Assembly (NCBI GenBank): GCA_002270465.1
Contig: NQOF01000002.1
Location: 620,001-684,000, forward strand
Origin: Blautia hominis
Lineage (GTDB): Bacteria > Bacillota > Clostridia > Lachnospirales > Lachnospiraceae
Length of the DNA stretch: 64,000 bases
Direction of reading: 5' to 3'
This document shows positions 9,048 through 17,186 of the stretch, piece by piece. Each line of letters starts with the position of its first letter. The stretch's first letter is position 1. A model generated the notes under the pieces. The model searched no databases and was not told the origin of the DNA. It worked only from the letters and a program-made list of their open reading frames with translations. Both the position numbers and the translations under genes were made by a program.

Positions 9048-9662
9048 ATGGAAAAAAAGAAGAAAATCAGAAAAGGTGATTTCGGCTATATTACTTCCCA
9101 GAAGAAAAAAAGAACCCTGTACACCATACTGGCCTTTATCGCCCCGCTTTCAGTTTTTTTTACCGGCCTTATTATCAAGGGAAACCGTAATACGGTTTTT
9201 ACGGTGGTTGCTGTTGTGGCGTGTCTGCCGGCCTGCAAATTCGCGGTGGGCATGATTATGATGTATATACAGAAACCCATGTCCGAGAAGGATTATCAGC
9301 AGATCGAAAAGCATAAAAATGGCCTGACCCTGGGTTATGAACTGGTCATTTCCGCATATGAAAAACAGACCTTTGTGGATTCTATGGCAGTATGCGGCAA
9401 TACTGTGGTTGGATATACCAGCCGTGAGAAGTCCGACATACCTTTTACGGAGAAGCATATCCAGTCCATCCTTAGACAAAATGGATACTATGTGAATGTG
9501 AAGATTTTCCGGAAACTGCCGGATTATCTGAACCGGCTGGAATCCATGTGGGAGCACCACGAATCCTTGGAAAAGGATATCCGTTTTACACCGGATGAAA
9601 AATATCCGGACTTGACCAGAAATGAACTGATCCTGCATACTATTTATGCAATTTCCCTCTAG
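9048..9662 (+). CDS. Hypothetical two-TM membrane protein, 3' end formed by a repeat
   Basis: Not recognised by function. A Lys/Arg-rich N-terminus is followed by two hydrophobic segments at about residues 23-42 and 47-68, then a soluble cytoplasmic-type domain of about 130 residues. The ATG has GAGGAG about 11 bases upstream. The stop codon TAG at 9660-9662 lies inside the CTAG end of a palindromic element that starts at 9659. The present C-terminus may therefore have been set by insertion of that element. Expression on its own is likely, since a hairpin separates it from the SDR gene. Confidence 0.65.
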   Translation: MEKKKKIRKGDFGYITSQKKKRTLYTILAFIAPLSVFFTGLIIKGNRNTVFTVVAVVACLPACKFAVGMIMMYIQKPMSEKDYQQIEKHKNGLTLGYELVISAYEKQTFVDSMAVCGNTVVGYTSREKSDIPFTEKHIQSILRQNGYYVNVKIFRKLPDYLNRLESMWEHHESLEKDIRFTPDEKYPDLTRNELILHTIYAISL

Positions 9663-9824
9663 TGCTACATCCGGCCGGAAACAGGACTGTCAGTGCTGGA
9701 TCTTTTGTCAGTCTGTAAGGCGGAGGAGGGAAACGCAGCGGATCCTCCGCTGACTGACAACAACGCGGCAGATGGCAAAATAGGCAGTGCTGACGGTCTT
9801 GTTTCTGGCTGGATAGAGCACTAG
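9659..9824. repeat. CTAG-bounded palindromic element A1
   Basis: A 166-base imperfect palindrome with ends CTAGTGCT and AGCACTAG. The outer arms pair over about 38 bases with a few mismatches (for example GAAACAGGAC against GTCTTGTTTC). A second hairpin lies inside, using GCGGAGGA and TCCTCCGC and flanked by TCAGTC/GACTGA. No gene is inside. It shares its last CTAG with the next element, so the two sit head to tail without a spacer. The structure is like a non-autonomous MITE. Confidence 0.75.
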
Positions 9825-9984
9825 TACAGCGTTGCATAAGTTCCAATGATATAGCACCCACTATTTACGCCAGTGCCGCGTTGCCGAAGCTAGTCGTAGG
9901 AACCGCTACGCTGTCGCTTCGGCGCCTTGCACTGACGAAAATATCAGACACTCTATCACCGAAACTTACGCAATGCTGTACTAG
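9821..9984. repeat. CTAG-bounded palindromic element A2
   Basis: A 164-base imperfect palindrome with ends CTAGTACAGCGTTGC and GCAATGCTGTACTAG. An inner hairpin is GAAGC..GTAG / CTAC..GCTTC. The same ends and the same inner block (AAGCTAGTCGTAG) recur at 22648-22814, so this is a repeat family. Its final AG joins the following GAGG to complete the AGGAGG ribosome site of the next gene. Confidence 0.8.
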
Positions 9985-9993
9985 GAGGAATAC

Positions 9994-10965
9994 ATGAGAG
10001 AATTGACAGTTAAAGCAGGGGAGAGCGGACAGCGTCTGGATAAATATCTTGCAAAATATCTGAAGGAGGCACCGAAAAGCTTCCTATATAAAATGCTCAG
10101 AAAGAAGAATATCACACTGAACGGCAGGAAGGCTGACGGCAGTGAGAAGCTTCAGGCAGAGGACCGTATCCGTCTTTTTTTGGCGGAGGAGACACTGGAA
10201 AAATTTATGGGCACCCAGGAGGAAATTCACACCTGCCGCCTGGAGGTTATCTATGAGGATTCCCATGTGCTGTTTATCAACAAGCCGGTGGGAATGCTCT
10301 CCCAGAAGGCAGATAAGAAGGATATCTCTTTGGTGGAATATCTGACAGGCTACCTTCTGGAAAAGGGTGCCCTGACCAGAGAAGATCTACAGACTTTTCA
10401 TCCTGCTGTCTGTAACCGTCTGGACCGCAATACAAGCGGCATTGTGGCAGCAGGTAAAACCATAGCCGGCCTGCAGACGCTTTCACGGGCATTTCAAGAC
10501 AGAAGCCTGCATAAATTTTATCTTGCGCTGGTATCAGGGAAAGTGGAGCATCCATCTTATATAAAAGGGTATCTGTGGAAGAATGAGCGGACCAACAAGG
10601 TGACTGTGACAAGAGAACCAAAAAAGGACGCACTTCCCATAGAGACCCGTCTGCGTCCTCTCTCCTGTTCGCCGGAGGGAAAGGCTACCCTTTTGGAGGT
10701 GGAACTTTTAACGGGGCGCACCCATCAGATCAGAAGCCATCTGGCCAGTATTGGGCATCCCGTTATTGGGGACATGAAATACGGCAGCAGAGAGATCAAC
10801 GAAGTATACAGAAAAAAATATCAGGTATCCTCCCAGCTTCTGCACGCATGGAGGATTGAGATGCCGTCTGTTGAGGGAGAGCTTAATTACCTGTCCGGAC
10901 TTAAGCTGACGGCGGAACTGCCTGCATTATTTAAAAAAGTCATCAAAGGGGAGAAACTGAAATGA
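9994..10965 (+). CDS. RluA-family pseudouridine synthase
   Basis: 23S rRNA or tRNA pseudouridine synthase of the RluA/C/D group. An S4-like N-terminal domain (GQRLDKYLAKYL) is followed by the catalytic motif CNRLDRNTSGIVAAGK near residue 145 and the GRTHQIRSHLASIGHPVIGD block near 245. The ATG has AGGAGG at 9983-9988, the first two bases of which belong to the repeat end. Its stop overlaps the signal peptidase start (ATGA), so the two are one transcription unit. Which uridine is modified cannot be told. Confidence 0.9.
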   Translation: MRELTVKAGESGQRLDKYLAKYLKEAPKSFLYKMLRKKNITLNGRKADGSEKLQAEDRIRLFLAEETLEKFMGTQEEIHTCRLEVIYEDSHVLFINKPVGMLSQKADKKDISLVEYLTGYLLEKGALTREDLQTFHPAVCNRLDRNTSGIVAAGKTIAGLQTLSRAFQDRSLHKFYLALVSGKVEHPSYIKGYLWKNERTNKVTVTREPKKDALPIETRLRPLSCSPEGKATLLEVELLTGRTHQIRSHLASIGHPVIGDMKYGSREINEVYRKKYQVSSQLLHAWRIEMPSVEGELNYLSGLKLTAELPALFKKVIKGEKLK

Positions 10966-11501
10966 GCAAACAGTATATAGGGCCTTCCATTCTGGAAGAA
11001 CTCTGGGAATATATAAAAATGATAATTTTTGTAGTTGTTGTAGTTTTCATAGTCAACAATGTGCTTTTGATCAATGCTAAGATACCTTCAGAATCCATGG
11101 AGGACACGATCATGACTGGTGACCGTATCTTCGGTAACCGTCTGGCATACATAAATAAAGACCCGCAGCGCTTTGACATTGTTATCTTCAAATACCCGGA
11201 TGATGAGACCCAGCTTTTTATTAAGCGTGTCATCGGACTGCCGGGGGAGACTGTGGAGATCAGGGATGGAAAGGTGTATATTGACGGTTCGGAAACACCT
11301 TTGGATGACAGTTTCACACCGGAGCCGCCCCAGGGCAACTGGGGACCGGAAGTTGTGCCGGAAGGCAGTTATTTTATGCTGGGTGACAACAGAAACCGTT
11401 CCAAGGATTCCCGTTTTTGGACCAACACCTTTGTAAAGAAAGAAAAGATTCTGGGTAAGGCTGTTCTTCGTTACTTCCCGTCACCAAAGCTGATAAAATA
11501 A
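10962..11501 (+). CDS. lepB: Signal peptidase I
   Basis: Membrane-anchored serine protease that removes signal peptides from secreted proteins. A short cytoplasmic N-terminus leads to one TM helix (about residues 20-38). The catalytic dyad is Ser45 in IPSESM and Lys88 in FIKRVIGLPGE. The conserved box GDNRNRSKDSR follows near residue 145. The length of 179 residues is typical of the short Gram-positive type. Start overlaps the RluA-family gene by 4 bases. A gene pair of RluA-like synthase and signal peptidase has no obvious functional link. Confidence 0.93.
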   Translation: MSKQYIGPSILEELWEYIKMIIFVVVVVFIVNNVLLINAKIPSESMEDTIMTGDRIFGNRLAYINKDPQRFDIVIFKYPDDETQLFIKRVIGLPGETVEIRDGKVYIDGSETPLDDSFTPEPPQGNWGPEVVPEGSYFMLGDNRNRSKDSRFWTNTFVKKEKILGKAVLRYFPSPKLIK

Positions 11502-11554
11502 AGGTAAGGCTGAAAAAACTTAAGCAGCAAAATACCAAGTGAGGAGGAAGGGAG

Positions 11555-12091
11555 ATGGCGACCTGGAATTCCAGAGGCCTGCGCGGTTCCGCGCTGGAGG
11601 ACTTCATCAATGAGACATGCGAGCGCTACAGGGAAAAGAATCTTGCCCTGATACAGAAAGTCCCCACCCCCATTACACCTGTCCGTATAGACAAGGAGAG
11701 CAGACATATCACCCTGGCGTATTTTGAAAAAAAAAGTACAGTGGACTATATCGGAGTGGTACAGGGTATTCCCGTCTGCTTTGATGCAAAAGAGTGTAAT
11801 ACGGATAATTTTCCCCTGCAGAATATCCATGCCCATCAGGTGGAATTTATGGGTGACTTTGAGCGGCAGCAGGGCATTGCGTTTTTGATATTATTTTTTA
11901 CACACAGGGATGAGCTTTACTATATGCCATATCGGGAAATGCACCGCTTCTGGGTGAGAGGGCAGGAGGGCGGAAGGAAACATTTTAAGTACGAGGAACT
12001 GAATCCCGACTGCTTTTTAAAGAGAAACAAAAATTTCCTGGTGCCCTTTTTGGAAGGGGTTGCCTGGGACCTGGACAGCAGAGAAACATAA
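11555..12091 (+). CDS. recU: Holliday junction resolvase RecU
   Basis: Structure-specific endonuclease that cuts Holliday junctions in recombination and repair. The N-terminal NSRGLRGSALEDFIN matches the RecU N-terminus. The nuclease core has VDYIGVVQG and FDAKE, which supply the Asp, Glu and Lys of the PD-(D/E)XK-like site, and later QGIAFLILFF. The length of 178 residues is a little short of the ~200 of Bacillus RecU, with a reduced N-terminal tail. ATG follows GAGGAGGAAGGG. No neighbouring penicillin-binding protein gene, which often accompanies recU. Confidence 0.9.
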   Translation: MATWNSRGLRGSALEDFINETCERYREKNLALIQKVPTPITPVRIDKESRHITLAYFEKKSTVDYIGVVQGIPVCFDAKECNTDNFPLQNIHAHQVEFMGDFERQQGIAFLILFFTHRDELYYMPYREMHRFWVRGQEGGRKHFKYEELNPDCFLKRNKNFLVPFLEGVAWDLDSRET

Positions 12092-12096
12092 AAGAG

Positions 12097-12125
12097 TTGT
12101 GCTTTTTCACTTAATAGTGTATACT
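12097..12125 (+). promoter_or_regulatory. Predicted sigma-A promoter for rnjA leader
   Basis: TTGTGC at 12097-12102 and TATACT at 12120-12125, with a 17-base spacer. It lies just after recU and starts a leader of about 160 bases before the RNase J gene. Confidence 0.5.
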
Positions 12126-12174
12126 ATACTAAAAGTATGTGTCCGTGAAGAAAGAAATTGAAGTATACAGGTAA

Positions 12175-12215
12175 AACAGCCGTATCCGTCTTTAATGGCA
12201 GATTGGGCTGTTTTT
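12175..12215 (+). terminator. Terminator-like hairpin inside rnjA leader
   Basis: AACAGCC at 12175-12181 pairs with GGCTGTT at 12206-12212 and is followed by a T-run. It lies downstream of the predicted promoter and upstream of rnjA. It could end read-through from recU or act as an attenuator. A second stem, CCATAGAAC/GTTCTATGG, follows at 12227-12254. Confidence 0.55.
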
Positions 12216-12293
12216 CTAATTCATGACCATAGAACGGCAGTGTGTGTTCTATGGTTGAATGATTTAGGGACAGCATGAAGAAAGAGGTATAAA

Positions 12294-13967
12294 TTGAAAA
12301 AAACAGCTAAGAAACAAAACGGACGGGTGAAAATCATTCCCCTGGGAGGACTCGACAAAATCGGAATGAATATCACAGCCATTGAGTATAATGACACGAT
12401 CCTTGTGATCGACTGCGGGATATCCTTTCCTGACGATGAAATGCTGGGAATCGACAAGGTGATCCCTGATGTGACATATCTGATTGAAAACAAAGAGAAG
12501 GTGAAAGGGTTTGTGATCACCCACGGCCATGAAGACCACATCGGCGCACTGCCTTATATCCTGCCGCAGATCAATGTACCGGTCTATGCCACAAGGCTTA
12601 CCATGGGGCTTATTGAACATAAGCTGGAGGAAGCGAAACTGATGAAAAAGACAAAGCGCAGAGTGGTGAAACAGGGCGGCCAGATTAATCTTGGAGAGAT
12701 GCGTGTGGAATTTATAAAGACGAACCACAGTATAGCGGGCGCCTCCGCTCTGGCAATCTATACACCTGCGGGTATCATTTTCCATACTGGGGACTTTAAA
12801 GTGGATTATACACCTCTGTTCGGGGAAGCCATTGACTTGCAGCGGATGGGTGTTTTAGGAAAGAAAGGGGTTCTGGCCGTGATGTGTGACAGCACCAATG
12901 CCATCAGACCGGGATTTACGCCTTCTGAGACAAAGGTTGCAAAGACGTTTGACACGCTCTTTGCGGAAAACAGGACAAACCGGATCATTGTGGCTACCTT
13001 CGCATCCAATGTAGACCGTGTCCAGCAGATCATGAATACGGCTTATAAATATGGAAGAAAAGTGATCCTGCAGGGAAGGAGTATGGAAACCGTTATTAAA
13101 ATAGCGGAGGAACTGGGGTATGTGACCATCCCGGAAAAGACTCTTATTTCCGTAAATGAAATGAACCGCTACCCGGATGAAAAACTGGTGTTCATTACCA
13201 CGGGGAGCCAGGGGGAGGCTATGGCTGCGCTGTCAAGAATGGCGGATTCCACCCATAAAAAAGTTGTGATTAAGCCTAATGACGCGATCATTTTCAGCTC
13301 CACCCCTATTCCGGGAAATGAGAAAGCCGTCTCAAGAATTGTCAATGAACTGGCAAGGAAAGGGGCTGATGTTATCTTCCAGGATACCCATGTGTCAGGC
13401 CATGCCTGCCAGGAGGAAATCAAACTGATCTATTCTCTGCTGAAGCCAAAGTATGCCATTCCGGTGCATGGAGAGTACCGCCATCTGATCGCCGGCGGCA
13501 ATCTGGCAAAAGACTTGGGAACAGAGGAGGACCACGTATTTATCCTGGAAGCAGGAGATGTGCTGGAGCTTTCCGAAGAAACGGGGAAAGTGGTATCAAA
13601 AGTTACCGCAAGAGGTGTCTATGTGGATGGCCTTGGCGTGGGGGACGTGGGAAACATTGTACTCAGAGACAGACAGAGCCTTTCAGAAAACGGAGTTATC
13701 ATTGTATCACTGACCCTGGAGCGGAAAACAGGCAAACTTTTATCAGGTCCGGATATTATTTCCAGAGGTTTTGTGTATGTGAGGGAGTCCGAGGAGCTTA
13801 TGCGGGAATTAAAGAAGGTGGCATCAAAAGCTATTGAAAAATGTGATAAGCAGAATCACAGAGAGTGGGGACAGATAAAGTCAGAAATAAGAGACAGCCT
13901 TGATGATTATTTGTGGAAGAAGATCAAGAGAAGTCCTGTGATCCTGCCTGTTATTATGGAAATATAG
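12294..13967 (+). CDS. rnj: Ribonuclease J
   Basis: Metallo-beta-lactamase-fold ribonuclease with 5'-exonuclease and endonuclease activity, central to mRNA decay and RNA maturation in Firmicutes. The metal motif HGHEDHIG is near residue 77, with beta-CASP features such as CDSTNA, FASNVDR, GRSM and HVSGHA later, and the HGEYRHL block. The 557 residues match RNase J length. Start is TTG at 12294 with AGAGG about 8 bases upstream, giving the usual basic N-terminus. Whether it is J1 or J2 cannot be decided without the other paralogue. Confidence 0.93.
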   Translation: MKKTAKKQNGRVKIIPLGGLDKIGMNITAIEYNDTILVIDCGISFPDDEMLGIDKVIPDVTYLIENKEKVKGFVITHGHEDHIGALPYILPQINVPVYATRLTMGLIEHKLEEAKLMKKTKRRVVKQGGQINLGEMRVEFIKTNHSIAGASALAIYTPAGIIFHTGDFKVDYTPLFGEAIDLQRMGVLGKKGVLAVMCDSTNAIRPGFTPSETKVAKTFDTLFAENRTNRIIVATFASNVDRVQQIMNTAYKYGRKVILQGRSMETVIKIAEELGYVTIPEKTLISVNEMNRYPDEKLVFITTGSQGEAMAALSRMADSTHKKVVIKPNDAIIFSSTPIPGNEKAVSRIVNELARKGADVIFQDTHVSGHACQEEIKLIYSLLKPKYAIPVHGEYRHLIAGGNLAKDLGTEEDHVFILEAGDVLELSEETGKVVSKVTARGVYVDGLGVGDVGNIVLRDRQSLSENGVIIVSLTLERKTGKLLSGPDIISRGFVYVRESEELMRELKKVASKAIEKCDKQNHREWGQIKSEIRDSLDDYLWKKIKRSPVILPVIMEI

Positions 13968-14020
13968 GCAGAGACATTGGAAGCAGAGATATCTGACCCC
14001 AAAAAGGGAGGGTATATGAT

Positions 14021-14752
14021 ATGTGGAAGAGAGCAGAACTGAAAAGGCGGGGAAGAGAGAAACTTCGGAAGAATTACTGGCCGGCTGTTGCGGTTTCACT
14101 GGTTTTGGCAGTCATGCTGACGGATATCAGAGGCCCCTACCTGATCCGCGGTAACAAATATAACTGGGTGTCAATCCTGTGGACGGATTTATTGGTTCCA
14201 TGGGAGATGCGGACAGGAATCGAAAGATTTTTGATCCGGGGCATCCTGTATATCTTGATCTTTGCCGTGATCGAAGTGGGTGGAGCCGTATTTTTCATCA
14301 GGAACAGAGAGGAACAGGCTAAAGCGGGCCTGGTATTTTCCGGATTCTTTGAGGGCAGGTATAAAAAATACAGGAAAGGCATGTTCATGGTTCAGCTGGA
14401 ACTGTTTTTCTGGTTTCTGATGCTTTTTATTCCGGGCATTATAAAAACGTATGCGTTTCGTATGACACCCTATATTCTGGCAGAAGATCCGGATATCAAA
14501 TTCGAGGAGCTGCTGCAGATCAGCGAGGATATGATGCGCGGACAGAAGTGGAAGGCGTTTCTTCTGGATGTCTCCTTTCTGGGATGGAGGGTGCTGACCA
14601 TACTATCCTTGGGATTGCTAGGGATTTTTTACACAGGCCCTTATATAGGGGCTGTCAATGCGGAACTGTATGCAGTGCTGAAGGAGGAGCGGATGAAACA
14701 ATATGACGGGGACCGTATGGCACCGGCAGACGCAGCACAGAAATCATCCTGA
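14021..14752 (+). CDS. DUF975 family membrane protein
   Basis: Integral membrane protein of the DUF975 family, function unknown. The N-terminal MWKRAELKRRGREKL is the family signature, followed by TM segments at about residues 22-40, 75-95, 115-145 and 180-215. The middle GLVFSGFFEGRYKKYRKGMFMVQL is also typical. The ATG has a GGGAGG about 9 bases upstream. It stands alone, with a convergent TetR gene only 17 bases downstream. Confidence 0.85.
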   Translation: MWKRAELKRRGREKLRKNYWPAVAVSLVLAVMLTDIRGPYLIRGNKYNWVSILWTDLLVPWEMRTGIERFLIRGILYILIFAVIEVGGAVFFIRNREEQAKAGLVFSGFFEGRYKKYRKGMFMVQLELFFWFLMLFIPGIIKTYAFRMTPYILAEDPDIKFEELLQISEDMMRGQKWKAFLLDVSFLGWRVLTILSLGLLGIFYTGPYIGAVNAELYAVLKEERMKQYDGDRMAPADAAQKSS

Positions 14753-14769
14753 TGTACTTTGCATGTGAG

Positions 14770-15366
14770 TCACTGCGTTTCATCCCTTCCATCATGAATA
14801 AGAAAACTTTCCAATCCGGCTTTGATAAAGGAATCTATGGTATTTTGTATCTTTCGCCAATCGCCGCACCGGTTGCGGATGGTCAGTTTATTGATGGTGA
14901 GACAACCGTTCATCTGAAAATAAAAGACAGCTTCCGCCTGTTCAAAAGTAAGCAGGCTGTGTGACATCAGCCAGGTCACATAGCCTTCTTTATAAATATT
15001 AGCTATCTTCTCAATGATTTTGGAGGAAATGATATCATCCAGAAAAAGCACCTGGTATCTGGGGGTGTTGTGGACCTTATGGCAAAAAGGAAATGTGCAG
15101 TTGGAAGCAGCACGCCCGGGGCACGTGAGATGTTCCTCCACGCTCTTGGTATCCTCCAGCATTTCCGTCAGAATGTCGTCCAGCACATCATCCATATCAT
15201 AATAGTGCAGGTAAAAAGTACCTCTGTTAATCTCTGCCAGTTTGCAGATTTCCGTGACCGTGATCTTAGGATAAGCTTTTTTCTCCAGCAGTTTCAGAAA
15301 GGTATCCTTGATGACCTGCCGGGTGTATTTTGTGCGCCGGTCTTCTTTTCGTTCTTTCGTTTCCAT
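14770..15366 (-). CDS. TetR/AcrR-family transcriptional regulator
   Basis: Likely repressor of itself and the divergent CooC gene. The N-terminal HTH is clear: TVTEICKLAEINRGTFYLHYYDMDDV at about residues 35-60, ending in the TetR-typical FYLHY. The C-terminal TetR_C-like ligand domain is helical and not diagnostic. ATG follows GGAGG at 15372-15376. Two palindromes fill the shared intergenic region: TTGTTATCAGATATCAACAA at 15378-15397 and a 21-base one at 15444-15464 overlapping the predicted promoter of the opposite gene. Confidence 0.88.
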   Translation of the reverse strand: METKERKEDRRTKYTRQVIKDTFLKLLEKKAYPKITVTEICKLAEINRGTFYLHYYDMDDVLDDILTEMLEDTKSVEEHLTCPGRAASNCTFPFCHKVHNTPRYQVLFLDDIISSKIIEKIANIYKEGYVTWLMSHSLLTFEQAEAVFYFQMNGCLTINKLTIRNRCGDWRKIQNTIDSFIKAGLESFLIHDGRDETQ

Positions 15367-15377
15367 GAGTGCCTCCG

Positions 15378-15397
15378 TTGTTATCAGATATCAACAA
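15378..15397. promoter_or_regulatory. Palindromic operator candidate near TetR gene
   Basis: TTGTTATCAGATATCAACAA is an imperfect palindrome directly upstream of the TetR ribosome site, well placed for autoregulation. Confidence 0.4.
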
Positions 15398-15443
15398 TTT
15401 TCCAGATCTGTTGATAAAATGAACAGATTCCTATTATTGATGA

Positions 15444-15471
15444 TTGTAATTTTCATAATTACAATTATAAT
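15444..15471 (+). promoter_or_regulatory. Promoter of cooC with overlapping palindrome
   Basis: TTGTAA at 15444-15449 and TATAAT at 15466-15471 with a 16-base spacer. A palindrome with 8-base arms (TTGTAATT / AATTACAA, 15444-15464) covers the -35 and spacer, fitting repression by the divergent TetR protein. Confidence 0.5.
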
Positions 15472-15521
15472 CAATTATAGAAAGAAATCAACAGGTTGTT
15501 CAGAAATTTGGAGGAAAATAT

Positions 15522-16292
15522 ATGGGACATGTAATAGCAGTAGCCGGAAAAGGCGGCGTAGGTAAGACAACTTTGTGTGGTCTGCTGATACAGTATTTGT
15601 GTGAGAGCGGCAAGAAACCGGTTTTGGCAGTGGATGCAGACGCAAATTCAAATTTAAATGAAGTTCTCGGAGTTGAGACAGAGATCACTTTAGGGGAACT
15701 GCGGGAGGAAATAGAGCGCGCGGGAGTTGACAGCCGGTATCAGATCCCGGCAGGTGTGACCAAACAGGACTATCTGGAAATGAGACTGGCCGATGCGATC
15801 ACAGAGGAAGATGATTATGATCTAATGGTAATGGGACGCAGCCAGGGACAGGGATGTTACTGTTTTGTAAACGGACTGGTCCAGACACAACTTCAGAGAC
15901 TCCAGAGTCATTATCCCTATATTGTTGTGGACAATGAGGCAGGGATGGAGCATATCAGCCGTGGCATCCTTCCCACCATGCAGACTGCAGTTCTGGTAAG
16001 CGACTGTTCCAGACGAGGGGTACAGGCAGCGGGAAGGATCGCACGTCTGATCGAGGAACTGAATTTAAAACCTCAGAAAATGGGGCTGATCGTAAATCGG
16101 GCGCCGGAAGGCACACTGGACGCAGGAACCATGGAAGAGATTGAAAAGCAGAACTTAAACCTTCTGGGTGTAGTTCCCCATGATGATATGGTTTACCAAT
16201 TTGACTGTGATGGCAAGCCTACGGTACAGCTTCCCGGGGACTCACCGGTGCGGGCAGCGCTGAAAGAAATTGTGGAAAAATTAGGGCTGTAA
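15522..16292 (+). CDS. CooC-like nickel-insertion ATPase (MinD/NifH family)
   Basis: Probable ATPase that loads nickel into carbon monoxide dehydrogenase. The deviant Walker A AGKGGVGKTTL is at residues 6-16. DADANSNLNEVLGV follows near 41, and the DNEAGMEHISRG block near 130 is typical of CooC/AcsF proteins. The Cys in GQGCYCF fits the CooC CXC metal site. The length of 256 residues is normal. ATG follows GGAGG. No CODH/acetyl-CoA synthase gene is in the window, so the partner must be elsewhere. It is monocistronic: a terminator follows. Confidence 0.8.
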   Translation: MGHVIAVAGKGGVGKTTLCGLLIQYLCESGKKPVLAVDADANSNLNEVLGVETEITLGELREEIERAGVDSRYQIPAGVTKQDYLEMRLADAITEEDDYDLMVMGRSQGQGCYCFVNGLVQTQLQRLQSHYPYIVVDNEAGMEHISRGILPTMQTAVLVSDCSRRGVQAAGRIARLIEELNLKPQKMGLIVNRAPEGTLDAGTMEEIEKQNLNLLGVVPHDDMVYQFDCDGKPTVQLPGDSPVRAALKEIVEKLGL

Positions 16293-16301
16293 AGATCATT
16301 A

Positions 16302-16338
16302 ACGGGTTACAGGGATTTGTCCTGTGATCCGTTTTTTT
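16302..16338 (+). terminator. Terminator after cooC-like gene
   Basis: Stem of ACGG..TACAGG against CCTGTGATCCGT, ended by TTTTTTT. Confidence 0.75.
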
Positions 16339-16514
16339 GTCATTCAGGAAAGTCTTGTGAACATTCCGGGGTAACAAAAATGACGGACCGCTGGAGTTGT
16401 ACGGTGCATTAAAAGTTGAATCTAACATTTTTGCAAGATACCTGGAAACACTGGGAGGAAGAGAAAAAATAAGTTATAATTATGACAGAAAACAGTGAGA
16501 AGGAGCAGAGCAAT

Positions 16515-17186
16515 ATGAAGATCATGATAGTGGAAGATGACTTATCCCTGGCCAGAGAAATTTGCCTTCTCTGCAGAAAGTGGGAGTTTGATACAGAATA
16601 TATCAGAGCTTTTGAACATGTGGAGGAAGAGTTTATGCGCATCAAGCCGGATTTTATCCTCCTTGATATCAATCTGCCTTATCACGACGGATTTTACTGG
16701 TGTGAAAAGATCAGAACTATTTCCAATGTGCCGGTCCTGTTTCTCTCCAGCCGGGAGATGAATGCCGATAAAATCATGGCCATGGCATCCGGCGGAGATG
16801 ATTATATGGAAAAACCCTTTGATCCGGAACTGCTGCTTGTCAAGATCCGTTCCATGATAAGACGTGCCTATGAATACCGGAAAAATGACAGGGAGTATCT
16901 GGCTGACGGAGGGTACTATGACAGCGGGGAAGGGGTCTTTACCTATGAAGATCGATCCGTGGAGCTGACAAAGTCTGAAAATAAGATCATGTGTGCCCTG
17001 ATGGAGTGCAGGGGAAAAGTAGTGGAACGTGAAAAACTGATGCAGCATCTCTGGAACACGGATGAGTTTGTCACAGATGCGTCTCTGACCGTTCTGGTCT
17101 CACGGCTTAGAAGCAAGCTTCGGGATATATCAGGCGGAAAGGAGATCATTGGTACCAAAAAAGGAAGGGGATATTATATATTATGA
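16515..17186 (+). CDS. OmpR-family response regulator, BceR-like
   Basis: DNA-binding response regulator for the adjacent Bce-type transporter. Receiver domain motifs are VEDD near the start, phospho-Asp in LLDINLP near residue 51, and SSREM and KPF for the Thr/Ser and Lys positions. The C-terminal winged helix ends with GTKKGRGYY. The ATG at 16515 has AAGGAG about 10 bases upstream and gives 223 residues, the usual BceR size. The longer frame from 16482 has no ribosome site. The stop overlaps the kinase ATG by 4 bases. Confidence 0.9.
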   Translation: MKIMIVEDDLSLAREICLLCRKWEFDTEYIRAFEHVEEEFMRIKPDFILLDINLPYHDGFYWCEKIRTISNVPVLFLSSREMNADKIMAMASGGDDYMEKPFDPELLLVKIRSMIRRAYEYRKNDREYLADGGYYDSGEGVFTYEDRSVELTKSENKIMCALMECRGKVVEREKLMQHLWNTDEFVTDASLTVLVSRLRSKLRDISGGKEIIGTKKGRGYYIL

